Assembly: GCF_001428105.1 (NCBI RefSeq)
Contig: NZ_LMSJ01000020.1
Location: 62,656-126,655 of the forward strand
Origin: Paenibacillus sp. Soil766
GTDB taxonomy: Bacteria; Bacillota; Bacilli; Paenibacillales; NBRC-103111
Length of the DNA: 64,000 nucleotides
Direction: 5' to 3'
In this document: positions 42,735 to 52,200 of the stretch, in pieces
Layout: each line of letters begins with the position of its first letter
Position numbering within the stretch: the stretch's first letter is position 1
Notes under the pieces: model-generated
What the model saw: the letters and a program-made list of their open reading frames with translations, nothing else
Databases searched by the model: none
What the model was told of the DNA's origin: nothing
Position numbers and translations under genes: made by a program

Positions 42735-42844
42735 ATCCCGCGCCAGACGGGGGTTATATGAGTAAATGATTGTTTCGGTACCCACCGCGAACCGTGTAAT
42801 GTGTGAGTTGTAGCACACAACATTTTCACGGAGGTCAAACCGAT

Positions 42845-44380
42845 ATGAAGAGAAATTTAGTTACGATTCCACTAAGCGTACTACTCGTTTCCAGCTTTGC
42901 TTTGGCAGCATGCGGAGATAAAGAAACGCCTGCATCAACAACAGCAGCAACGACAACAGCATCTACAGCAGCGACACCGAAACCGACAGACAATACACCG
43001 ACAGCGATTACAATCATGGCACCACTCAATACGGCACAAACACCACCAGATACCATTATTAAAGAACTTGAAAAGCTAACGAACACGAAGCTGACCTATC
43101 AATTCTTCCCGGCAGACACGTATGAAGAGAAGTTGAATACGACGTTCGCAACGGGTGCCCTTCCACAAGCAACGTATTTGAAAAATCAAGCAACATTCAT
43201 TCAAATGAAATCTGCAATCCGTGATGGTCAGTTCTGGGAGATCGGCCCTTTATTGAAAGACTTCCCGAACCTTAGCAAATTGAAATCCACAACGAATGAC
43301 AATACGAAGGTGGATGGCAAGTTGTACTCCTTGTACCGCGGCGTAGACATTGCTCGTCAAGGTCTCATCTACCGTAAAGACTGGGCAGACAAGTTGGGTC
43401 TGAAACCCCCTGCTAATTTAGACGAATTGTTCGCAATGGCGAAAGCATTTACGGAGAACGACCCTGACGGAAATGGCAAGAAAGACACCATCGGTCTTAC
43501 AGATCGTAACGATCTGATCTATGGCGCATTTAAAACAGTAGCAGCTTGGCAGGGGACACCGAATAACTGGGGCACGAAGGACGGTAAGCTAGCTCCGGAA
43601 TTCATGTTCCCACAATATGTAGCGACGATGGATTATTTCAAAAAAATGCGTGATGGCGGCTACATTAACAAAGATTTCGCAGCGACAAGTAAAACAGATC
43701 AACAAAAACTGTTCACAAGCGGAACAGCAGGTATGTACATCGGAGCGATGACGGACGTTTCCACGTTGAACAAAGACTTGGTTAAGAATGTACCGACAGC
43801 CGCAGTTGATGTGCACAGTATGGTAGCTGGACCTGACGGCAAATTCGCAGCATGGGCACTACCTGGTTATGCCAACGTTGTTCTATTCCCGAAATCCGCG
43901 AACAAAACGGAAGCTGATCTTCGTAAAGTGCTGGCTTACTTTGACAAAATGATGACACCAGAGGTAGCTAACATGGCGAACTGGGGCATTAAAGATGTGA
44001 ACTACAGCGTGACGGATAACAAAGCGAAGAAGTTGGATGAAGAAAAATGGACACGTGAAGTGAAACCATTCACAGACGCAGCGATTGGTGATGAAGATAC
44101 GTCTGGCAGATTCTTGGGTATTCCAACGATCCCAGCACAAGGTAAAGCAGATGAATTGAAAATTGCGAACCTGAAGTTCGCTGTTCAAGATCCAGTAGCT
44201 GCGCTAGATTCCAAAACAAACCTTGAAAAAGGTGTCCAACTGCAAGCGGTTATCGTAGATGCAACGAACAAATACATTTACGGAACGCTTGATAAAGCTG
44301 GCTTTGATAAAGCGATTGAAGATTGGAAAAGTCGTGGCGGCAGCAAAATCATCGAAGAATTCAACGCAGCTAAAAAGTAA
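42845..44380 (+). CDS. Solute-binding lipoprotein, pectin-island paralogue 2
   Basis: Receptor of the importer at 44467-46330, 511 residues. The lipobox cysteine is residue 23 (LAACGD), followed by a Thr/Ala-rich linker to about 50. The binding fold starts 'TAITIMAPLNTAQTPPD' and carries a DPDGNGKKDTIG calcium-type loop near residue 205. Codon use is more biased and regular than in paralogue 1, suggesting higher expression. The start is ATG 42845 behind CGGAGGTCAAACCGAT. An attenuator hairpin at 44411 lies between it and the permeases, as is common to keep receptor levels high. Confidence 0.93.
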   Translation: MKRNLVTIPLSVLLVSSFALAACGDKETPASTTAATTTASTAATPKPTDNTPTAITIMAPLNTAQTPPDTIIKELEKLTNTKLTYQFFPADTYEEKLNTTFATGALPQATYLKNQATFIQMKSAIRDGQFWEIGPLLKDFPNLSKLKSTTNDNTKVDGKLYSLYRGVDIARQGLIYRKDWADKLGLKPPANLDELFAMAKAFTENDPDGNGKKDTIGLTDRNDLIYGAFKTVAAWQGTPNNWGTKDGKLAPEFMFPQYVATMDYFKKMRDGGYINKDFAATSKTDQQKLFTSGTAGMYIGAMTDVSTLNKDLVKNVPTAAVDVHSMVAGPDGKFAAWALPGYANVVLFPKSANKTEADLRKVLAYFDKMMTPEVANMANWGIKDVNYSVTDNKAKKLDEEKWTREVKPFTDAAIGDEDTSGRFLGIPTIPAQGKADELKIANLKFAVQDPVAALDSKTNLEKGVQLQAVIVDATNKYIYGTLDKAGFDKAIEDWKSRGGSKIIEEFNAAKK

Positions 44381-44410
44381 TCCAGTACCAAGGGTATGAC
44401 TAGTCAAGGC

Positions 44411-44448
44411 GAGAGGGCTGCTTGCACCGCGGCAGTCTTCTCCTTTTA
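44411..44448 (+). terminator. Attenuating terminator between receptor and permeases
   Basis: Eleven-pair stem GAGAGGGCTGC / GCAGTCTTCTC with wobbles, then CTTTT; the permease start is 19 bp on. Confidence 0.65.
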
Positions 44449-44466
44449 AGGAAAGGAAGAAGTCCT

Positions 44467-45417
44467 ATGCAAGAAGTGAATGTTTCGCAACAGGTTATCG
44501 CTAGGAAGTCGAGCAGTGAACTAAGCAGACGTCTTTGGAAAAATAAATGGATATATGTCATGTTGCTGCCGGGGATTTTGTACTTTATCGTGTTCAAATA
44601 CATCCCGATGTATGGACTCATTATTTCCTTTCAGAACTACAAGCCCTTCAAAGGGATTAGCGGGAGTGAATGGGTTGGTTTCGAGCATTTTCAGCGCTTG
44701 TTTACAGAGCCGGACTTTTTAAATATTCTGAGTAATACGTTAATCTTGTTTGTTATGAATCTCTTGTTTTATTTCCCGATTCCGATTATTTTGGCGCTTA
44801 TGCTGAATGAGGTCCGAGGAGATTTATTTAAAAAAGTGTTTCAAACCATTGTTTACTTGCCCCACTTTATGTCTTGGGTTATTATCGTCTCTATTTCCTT
44901 TGTTATGTTGACCATGGACGGCGGAGTTATTAATGAGTTGATTTCGTATTTCGGCTTGGAAAAGGTGAATTTCTTACTGGCTCCGGAATGGTTCAGACCG
45001 ATTTATATTCTGCAAGTCATTTGGCGTGAAGCAGGTTGGGGAACGATCATTTATTTGGCGGCGATTGCATCCATTGATCCTGGATTGTATGAAGCTGCGC
45101 GTATGGATGGTGCAGGACGCCTTAGACAAGTGTGGCACATTACGTTGCCCGCGATCCGAAGTGTCATCATTGTTTTATTAATTTTGAAAATTGGTGCGGT
45201 TCTCGAGCTCGGTTTCGAACATGTGTACTTGCTTCTAAATTCCATGAACCGAGAAGTTGCTGAGATCATTGATACTTATGTATATACAGCAGGCTTGAAA
45301 CAAGGGCAATTCAGCTACAGCGCAGCGATCGGTTTGTTCAAATCATTTATTGGACTTGTTCTGGTCATGATTGTGAACCGGATTGCGAAGAAAATGGGCG
45401 AAGAAGGCGTTTACTAA
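44467..45417 (+). CDS. Sugar ABC transporter permease, LplB type
   Basis: Membrane subunit, 316 residues, six spans. The docking loop EAARMDGAGRLRQVW is near residue 213, and the tail 'KKMGEEGVY' matches LplB. The sequence closely resembles the permease at the window's left end, so both systems belong to one transporter subfamily. The start is ATG 44467 behind GGAAAGGAAGAAG. It is followed by the second permease after 37 bp. It probably imports pectin-derived oligogalacturonides or rhamnogalacturonan fragments, judged from the GH28 and PL9 genes downstream. Confidence 0.93.
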   Translation: MQEVNVSQQVIARKSSSELSRRLWKNKWIYVMLLPGILYFIVFKYIPMYGLIISFQNYKPFKGISGSEWVGFEHFQRLFTEPDFLNILSNTLILFVMNLLFYFPIPIILALMLNEVRGDLFKKVFQTIVYLPHFMSWVIIVSISFVMLTMDGGVINELISYFGLEKVNFLLAPEWFRPIYILQVIWREAGWGTIIYLAAIASIDPGLYEAARMDGAGRLRQVWHITLPAIRSVIIVLLILKIGAVLELGFEHVYLLLNSMNREVAEIIDTYVYTAGLKQGQFSYSAAIGLFKSFIGLVLVMIVNRIAKKMGEEGVY

Positions 45418-45454
45418 GCTAGGGTGAGCGTTAAGCAGCTAGGAGGTTGAAGTC

Positions 45455-46330
45455 GTGGTAGAAGATAAAACATTAGCCGGCAGGATGTTCGGTATCATCA
45501 ACTATTTGTTATTAACCATTATCGGATTAATTACGATTATTCCATTCGTGCACGTGGTGGCAGGTTCCTTCACGACGAGTGCGGAAATGGCGGCGAAGAA
45601 ATTCGTCCTCATTCCGACGGATTGGAGTATCGAGGCATACCGTTTTATATTTTCGACGAATACGATATTTAAAGCTATGGCCGTCTCGATCGGGACGACA
45701 TTTATCGGCACGGTGATCAGTATGTTCATTACAGCGTTGATGGCATACGGGTTGGCCCGCAAAGATGTGGATGGGCGCAAAGTGATTATGTTCCTCGTTG
45801 TGTTCACCATGTTGTTCCACGGCGGGTTAATTCCAACGTTCCTCGTCGTGAAGGAGCTTGGTATGATCGACACCTACGCGGCGTTGATTCTACCTACAGC
45901 GATCAGTGCATTTAACTTAATTATTCTGAAAAACTTCTTCCAGAACATTCCTGAAGGACTGGAGGAGTCGGCGAAAATTGATGGCTGCAGCGACTTCGGT
46001 ATCTTGTTCCGTATCGTACTGCCATTGTCGATGCCTGCAATTGCAACGATCTCGTTGTTCTACGCGGTAACTTATTGGAACACGTATATGAGCGCGATTC
46101 TCTATATTAATGAAAGTGCCAAATGGCCGATTCAGGTTTTGCTTCGCCAAATTGTCGTCCTGGCCAGCGGTATGGACGTAAGTTCAGACTTGGACAGCGT
46201 AGCACCACCACCGGCGCAGTCGATCAAAATGGCTGTTATCGTCGTAGCGACCCTTCCGATTCTGTTGGTGTATCCGTTCTTGCAGAAGCATTTTGCTAAG
46301 GGTGCGATGATTGGTTCTATTAAGGGGTAA
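45455..46330 (+). CDS. Sugar ABC transporter permease, YtcP type
   Basis: Second membrane subunit, 291 residues, six spans. The docking loop reads EESAKIDGCSDFGILF (about 178) and the tail KGAMIGSIKG is the YtcP ending. The start is GTG 45455, 6 nt behind AGGAGGTTGAAG. The next gene begins within 47 bp, so it is in the same operon. As with the other importers here, no ATPase gene is present. Confidence 0.93.
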   Translation: MVEDKTLAGRMFGIINYLLLTIIGLITIIPFVHVVAGSFTTSAEMAAKKFVLIPTDWSIEAYRFIFSTNTIFKAMAVSIGTTFIGTVISMFITALMAYGLARKDVDGRKVIMFLVVFTMLFHGGLIPTFLVVKELGMIDTYAALILPTAISAFNLIILKNFFQNIPEGLEESAKIDGCSDFGILFRIVLPLSMPAIATISLFYAVTYWNTYMSAILYINESAKWPIQVLLRQIVVLASGMDVSSDLDSVAPPPAQSIKMAVIVVATLPILLVYPFLQKHFAKGAMIGSIKG

Positions 46331-46376
46331 TCTGTGATTGGACAGGATGCCACAACATATTAGCGGGGAAATGCGC

Positions 46377-47519
46377 ATGACAGATAATGAGGAATATCAG
46401 ATACAAGATCAAAGTGTAGAGATTCGCAAACTGTTAGCTGAAATGGATCAATTGTTTGATGATTTTGGGGCGTGGCTTGGTGGGCAAAAGGATGCGGAAA
46501 GCGGCGGGTTCTATTACGCCGCAAGCTCCAGGCGGATGCTAGGCGGCGCACCAGACATTGAATCCACGGCGCAAGCATTGAACATTTTGGAACGCTGCGG
46601 TTGGTTGGCAGAAGTGTCTGCCGAAATGAAAGACGGATGCATCCGTTTCTTCCAAAGCAGGCAGGAAGCATCGTCAGGCTACTTCTATGACGAGAATCCG
46701 CTGATGCGTGAAGATGAAGTGATGGTTGCCCGCGCCATCTCCTATAGCTTGAATGCGTTGCGTAAGCTTGGCGGGCAGCCGCTTCATGCACTGCCTTACG
46801 AGGCCCAGCAAGCGCCATCGTATATGTCTTCACCGGAGGACTATCTCACATGGCTGAAGTCGGTTGAGCTAACGAACAGCTGGCGAGGCTGTGATCGTCT
46901 TTCCACCTCAAGCGTGTATGTGAAGCAAGTAGAGACGGCGAGTCGCAGAGCTGAGTTTGCCCAAACGGCATTCGATTTCTTCGCCAATAATCAGGATCCT
47001 TTGACCGGTTTATGGGGAGAAGGGTCCTATTATGTGCGGATCTCGGGCACGTTCAAGCTGCACATTTTCTATGACCATTTTGGCATGACGCTGCCGAGAG
47101 AGGAACGGATTTACCAAAGTATCCTCTATGCCCTAAGGCATGAGGAAGCAGTTGATATGTGCTATATTCGTAATCCGATTCACCTATTGTCGTATATGAA
47201 GCTATCCATTTCGCCAGAAGATTTGCGAGAAATCATTGCGATTACATTGGCGAATATGAAGCGTCTGCTTCGTGCAGATGGGGGCTTCTCTCGCGAGTTG
47301 GCCCACTCGCCATCAGCGCCTAACGTGGCGCAGGTGAAGGAAGGTGAATATTACCCTGGCATGCCGAAGGCTGTCCATATTGGGGGAGGCGAAGTGGAAG
47401 GCGATATGAACGCGGGCACTCAGGCTCTGTTAATTCGTTCGGTCTGCTATCAGCTAGCTGGCCAGAAGGCACCACCCTTGACCAATGGTCCAATGTTCAT
47501 CGGAATGAAAAGAAATTGA
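46377..47519 (+). CDS. Unknown protein of the pectin operon, probable alpha/alpha-toroid fold
   Basis: Cytosolic protein of 380 residues with no signal peptide. Repeated helical pairs with glycine-rich turns ('GGFYYAASSRRMLGGAPDIE', 'SSGYFYDENPLMREDEVMVA', 'NQDPLTGLWGEGSYYVRISG', 'ADGGFSRELAHSPSAPN') suggest an (alpha/alpha)6 barrel like those of glycoside hydrolases or prenyltransferase-type toroids. I do not recognise a named family, and the hallmark residues of GH105 and GH88 are not evident. Its place between the YtcP permease and GH28 genes suggests it acts on an imported pectic fragment. The start is uncertain: ATG 46377, 8 nt behind GGGG, is preferred; ATG 46371 and TTG 46338 are possible. 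Confidence 0.8.
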   Translation: MTDNEEYQIQDQSVEIRKLLAEMDQLFDDFGAWLGGQKDAESGGFYYAASSRRMLGGAPDIESTAQALNILERCGWLAEVSAEMKDGCIRFFQSRQEASSGYFYDENPLMREDEVMVARAISYSLNALRKLGGQPLHALPYEAQQAPSYMSSPEDYLTWLKSVELTNSWRGCDRLSTSSVYVKQVETASRRAEFAQTAFDFFANNQDPLTGLWGEGSYYVRISGTFKLHIFYDHFGMTLPREERIYQSILYALRHEEAVDMCYIRNPIHLLSYMKLSISPEDLREIIAITLANMKRLLRADGGFSRELAHSPSAPNVAQVKEGEYYPGMPKAVHIGGGEVEGDMNAGTQALLIRSVCYQLAGQKAPPLTNGPMFIGMKRN

Positions 47520-47549
47520 AGCGATTAAATTTATTATTTGGAGCGACCT

Positions 47550-49061
47550 ATGGCGATTATTAACATAACAACATTCGGCGCTGTCGGAGACGGCGTAACG
47601 GATAACACGCAGGCAATCGCGGCAGCGATCGAGGCTTGCTCCCTACAAGGCGGCGGAACGGTATACATCCCAGCTGGGACGTATCTCACGGGTAGGATTG
47701 AGCTGCGCAGTTACATGACGTTGGAGCTTGAAACGGGCTCAAAGCTGATGTTTAGCAGCGAGTTCGACAAGTATCCGCTAGTAGAGACACGCTGGTCAGG
47801 CTATGAATGCTACGGGTACTCCCCGCTCATTTATGGGAGAGGCTTGCAGAAGGTGTCTATCAAAGGTGATGGCATCATCGATGGTCAAGGCAGTGCTTGG
47901 TGGCAAGCGTATCGTGAAATTCGCAAAGGCGGCACGGTGGCCACCGCGCAAACACATGAGCTTAAGGTGAAGAATCAGGCTTTGCTGGAAACCGTGAAGA
48001 GCAATATCGTGGAGTGGTCCTCCCAATTTCTAAGGCCGCCGCTGCTGCAATTGATTGATTGTGAAGGGGTTAGACTTGAAGGCGTAACCTTGCAGAACTC
48101 CCCTTTTTGGAATACACATTTGGTCTATTGCACGGATGTTCAGCTTCACGGGGTTTCGATTAAGAACCCGAATGATACGCCTAATGGCGATGGACTGGAT
48201 ATCGACTCTTGTCAAAATGTCCGTATTTCCGATTGCTTCTTCGATGTTGGCGACGATTGCTTATGCATTAAATCTGGCATCGATGAAGATGGCCGACGGG
48301 TGGGCAAGCCTTCCGAGAATATCGTGATCACCAACTGTACGATGTTGAGAGGACATGGCGGTGTCGTGCTCGGCAGTGAGATGGCTGGCGGTATTCGGAA
48401 TGTGGTTATTTCCAATTGTATTTTCACAGGCACCGATCGCGGCATACGGATGAAAACAAACCGCGCTCGCGGTGGGTATATTAAGAATGTTTTGGTCAGC
48501 AATATTTATATGGAAGATGTATTCTGTCCGTTAACGATTAATTCGTTTTATCGGCACGGGGTTGACGAAAGCGACCCGTTGATCAGCAGTCCAGATGCCG
48601 TTCCAGTCACGGAATGCACACCTGTGATCGAACACATTCGGATCCATCAAGTAACCGCAAAGCGGACTCGTGCAGCCGCTGGCTTCCTCTACGGATTGCC
48701 GGAAATGCCGATTCGTGACGTACAGCTGTCACATGTGCACATCGAGATGACGACAGATCCGTCTGAGACGGGAGATGAACCTGACATGGTCAGGGAGCAA
48801 ATCATCATGGCTGGCGACGGTATGTTATGCAAGCATGTAGCGGATTTGGAGCTTCATCATGTGCGTATCGAAACGCGTCAGGGGCCTGCTCTTAGATTGG
48901 AAGATGCGCGTGGCGTCGATGTTCATTCACTTACGATGAAGGGGAAACACATTGCAACGCCAGTTGTACGTGTTGCTCGTTCGGAAGATGTGTTCTTCTC
49001 GGGAAGGCATTCGTCGGAGCCGGACTATGTAGAAGAAATGAAAGAGACGGTTCGCTCGTGA
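47550..49061 (+). CDS. Glycoside hydrolase family 28 (polygalacturonase-like)
   Basis: Right-handed beta-helix hydrolase of galacturonic or rhamnogalacturonic linkages, 503 residues. The N-terminus 'FGAVGDGVTDNTQAIAAAIE' is the usual GH28 entry. The catalytic block reads 'NPNDTPNGDGLDIDSCQNV' and 'DVGDDCLCIKSG' (three Asp, about 215-245), followed by the RGHGGVVLGSEM (GHG motif) and 'RGIRMKTNRARGG' (RIK motif) segments. No signal peptide is visible, so it should act inside the cell on imported oligomers. The start is ATG 47550, with TTGGAG upstream. It lies 30 bp after the unknown gene in the same operon. Confidence 0.93.
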   Translation: MAIINITTFGAVGDGVTDNTQAIAAAIEACSLQGGGTVYIPAGTYLTGRIELRSYMTLELETGSKLMFSSEFDKYPLVETRWSGYECYGYSPLIYGRGLQKVSIKGDGIIDGQGSAWWQAYREIRKGGTVATAQTHELKVKNQALLETVKSNIVEWSSQFLRPPLLQLIDCEGVRLEGVTLQNSPFWNTHLVYCTDVQLHGVSIKNPNDTPNGDGLDIDSCQNVRISDCFFDVGDDCLCIKSGIDEDGRRVGKPSENIVITNCTMLRGHGGVVLGSEMAGGIRNVVISNCIFTGTDRGIRMKTNRARGGYIKNVLVSNIYMEDVFCPLTINSFYRHGVDESDPLISSPDAVPVTECTPVIEHIRIHQVTAKRTRAAAGFLYGLPEMPIRDVQLSHVHIEMTTDPSETGDEPDMVREQIIMAGDGMLCKHVADLELHHVRIETRQGPALRLEDARGVDVHSLTMKGKHIATPVVRVARSEDVFFSGRHSSEPDYVEEMKETVRS

Positions 49062-49155
49062 GCGTGGCGGTAGAGATGAAGGGTGCCTGACGGCGTCCTT
49101 CTACCCGCGTTATTGCAGTAGGAAGTACTGAGTCTGTTATATTTTTTGACTAATA

Positions 49156-49170
49156 AAGTAAGCGCATTCA
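49156..49170 (+). promoter_or_regulatory. Possible cre site before the PL9-SLH gene
   Basis: AAGTAAGCGCATTCA fits WTGNAANCGNWNNCW with one mismatch, 52 bp before the TTG start; would fit CcpA repression of a pectinase. Confidence 0.45.
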
Positions 49171-49221
49171 ATGAACTGTAATCCATTAATTACAATAACA
49201 ATGTATATGGAGGAATGTTAC

Positions 49222-52200
49222 TTGAAACATCAAAAACGGATGATGGCAATGCTGTTGTCGTGTGTCATATTATTTTCGATGATTCCTTTCGGCGGAACGG
49301 CTGCTGCGGCTGTTGGGGATTGGGCATTTAGTGCTTTCGGATCAAGTACAAGTGAAGCGAATAATAGTGCTCCTACTGAAAATGCAGATGGTTCCGTTAC
49401 GATAGTGGCCAAAAATGGAAAACTTGCTTCCAATGAAGAGGGAATTTCTTTTTATTATAAACAGTTAAATCTACCAGCCGACGCCAATTTTGAAATTAAT
49501 GCAATTGCAAAGGTCAAGAGCTTTAATAGTACTTCTTCCACTTCTTCTCCAAACCAAAAATCATTCGGACTAATGCTTCGTTCTGACTTTTTGGTGAATA
49601 ATACCAAACAGTCATCCAATTATGTTGCCGTGGGAGGTTTTGGGCCGCCAACTACTGGTGCTTACGGTATGCAAGCTTTTTACAAAACTGGTATTACTGG
49701 AACCACTTTCGATACGAATAATAAATATATAGCGTTACCTCCATTCAGTAATGTGAATGTACCTTCAGCCAATGAAGTGTATGATATGAAAATCAAGAAA
49801 TCAGGAGATGCTTTCGAGTTAACCGTTAATGGGAAAACGGAGAAATTGCTGCTCAATCATTTATTTGGGAATAAAATCTATGCGGGCTTATATGTAACCA
49901 GAGACGCAGAAATTACGTTTAGTAATTTTGGTGTTAAAGTGGACCAAAGAATGCCAAATAGTTTAGTAGTAGACGCAACTACAATGAAAAAAGTGTATTT
50001 AAAAGATTCAAGTTTAGATACAACTGGTTTAAAAGTAAGAGCGATATACGCAGATAATACCGAGGAAGTTCTTTCGGCAAACGATTATATTATTACTGGA
50101 TTTGACAGTGGAAACTTAGGGACAATCCCTATTACTATAAGCTTTAATGGAGTAACTCATCGTATTAACGACATTAATATTGTTCCTTTAACAGCTACCT
50201 CACTGGGAATAAAATATGTCCCTGCAAAAACTGAATATTACATAGGAGATCTTTTTGATCCTGAAGGTTTGGTGGTTACAGCAGCCTATAATTCAGGAAC
50301 GGTTAAAGATCTAGTTGGTGAAGATATAAGTAAATACGGCATTTCAATCTCGGGAGCGACGGTGACTGGTTCCACGTATTTATTTGATACGCCTGGAACA
50401 CAAACAGTTACAGTCAGATCAACAGAGACTCCTACAACATTTACAAACTTTAATGTGACTGTAAAAGCTGCACAAATGACAGATTTAGTCATACACCAAT
50501 TACCGCATAAGACGACGTATTTTATTGGTCAACCCTTCGAACAAGCTGGGCTAGCAGTGTATGCGAAGTATAGCGATAATTCGGAAGAGAAGCTTCTAAG
50601 GAATGAATTTACGCTGACATCGCCTGACATGAGCATGGCGGGTACGAAAACCATAACCATCTCCTCATACAAAAGCGCAGCAACGAAAACGTTTCCTGTT
50701 ATCGTGAAGCAGCAGTCTGTCGTCGGCATCGAGGTGTCGGACTATCCAAGGACAACGTATGAGAAAGGTCAAGATCTGGATTTAACAGGTTTAGGCGTAT
50801 CCTGGGTTTATGATAGTGGAAACAAAGAAAAGCTGAACGCAGATCAATATGATGTCGTGTACAGCGAGTATGATAAGACAACAGCTGGCGTTTACAACCT
50901 CCAGATTAGTTTGAAAGATACTGCTTTTTCGACTGTTCTACCCATAACGGTAACAGAGCCTAGAACCTTTGAATGGAAGTCGATCCGATTCGGCCAGTCC
51001 ACATCGACTGCCAATAATAAAGTGAATGTCACTACGCCAGGCAGTGTCGCTCAGTTAATTGCGCTAGAAGGCGGCGGTAAAGTGACAGGCGATCATGATG
51101 GGATCAGCTTCTATTATGTGGAATTAGATCCGACGAAGGATAATTTCGAATTATCGGCTGATATCAAAGTCTCCGCCTATGCGAAGGATCCTCACGATGG
51201 TCAGGAATCTTTCGGCATTATGGCTAGAGATGCGATTGGTACGGCTGGTGATTCGACCGTATTTGCTTCCAATATTGCAGCGATCGGCGGCTACAGTGGT
51301 GCGACAACGAAGCAGAACGGCACACAGTTGTTCGTGAGAACAGGGGTTGCTTCACCAGATGGCGCTGGCAGCCTTGGGGTTCAAAGCAAGATGCTGGAAC
51401 CTGTGAAACCGACATCAACCACAACAGCATCGAACTATAAACTTACGCTGATCAAAACGAATAGCGGCTTCTCAGGTATATTAAATACGGGGACGAAGGA
51501 GAGTTTCTTCGTGCCGGACATTATGAAGGCTCAAGACCAAGATACCATGTATGTGGGCTTCTATGTTGCTCGTTTAGCGACAATCGATGTCAGTAATATC
51601 GACTTGAAGGTAAGTGCTGCGGCAACGGATAAACCAATGGTAGAACCTGCTCCACTGCCTGTAATTCCAGATGTGAGTTTAACGGGGTTGACTAAGACTT
51701 CAGATACGAATTTCTCATTAGGGCTGAAATCCAATGTGAACGGTATGGTAACTATTAAGCAAGGGGATCGCGTTCTTTTGCAGAATGTTAGCGTAACGAA
51801 AGGTGTGCCGATCATTCGAGACACAACGGTAACGGCAAACACGTATACGAATTTTAGCGCAGCTTTTGTACCAGATGATACCCAGTACCTCACTTCTTAT
51901 GATAAAATCGTCAAAAATTTCACAGTTGATATGAAAACATACAGGGGTGGCGAGGACATCTATGTATCGCCAACAGCTCAGAGAAATGATGGTGGTGTTG
52001 GTTCGCAAGACCAGCCGCTGGATCTGGATACAGCAATTGCGTATGTTAGACCAGGCCAAAAGGTTATTCTATTGGATGGCACTTATGTACGCGATGCCAA
52101 AATCGACATTCCTAAAGGACATGACGGCACTGCCAGTGCGATGAAGAGTTTGGTTGCAGCCCCTGACGCGAAACCGATTATTGATTTTAACAAAAAGTCG

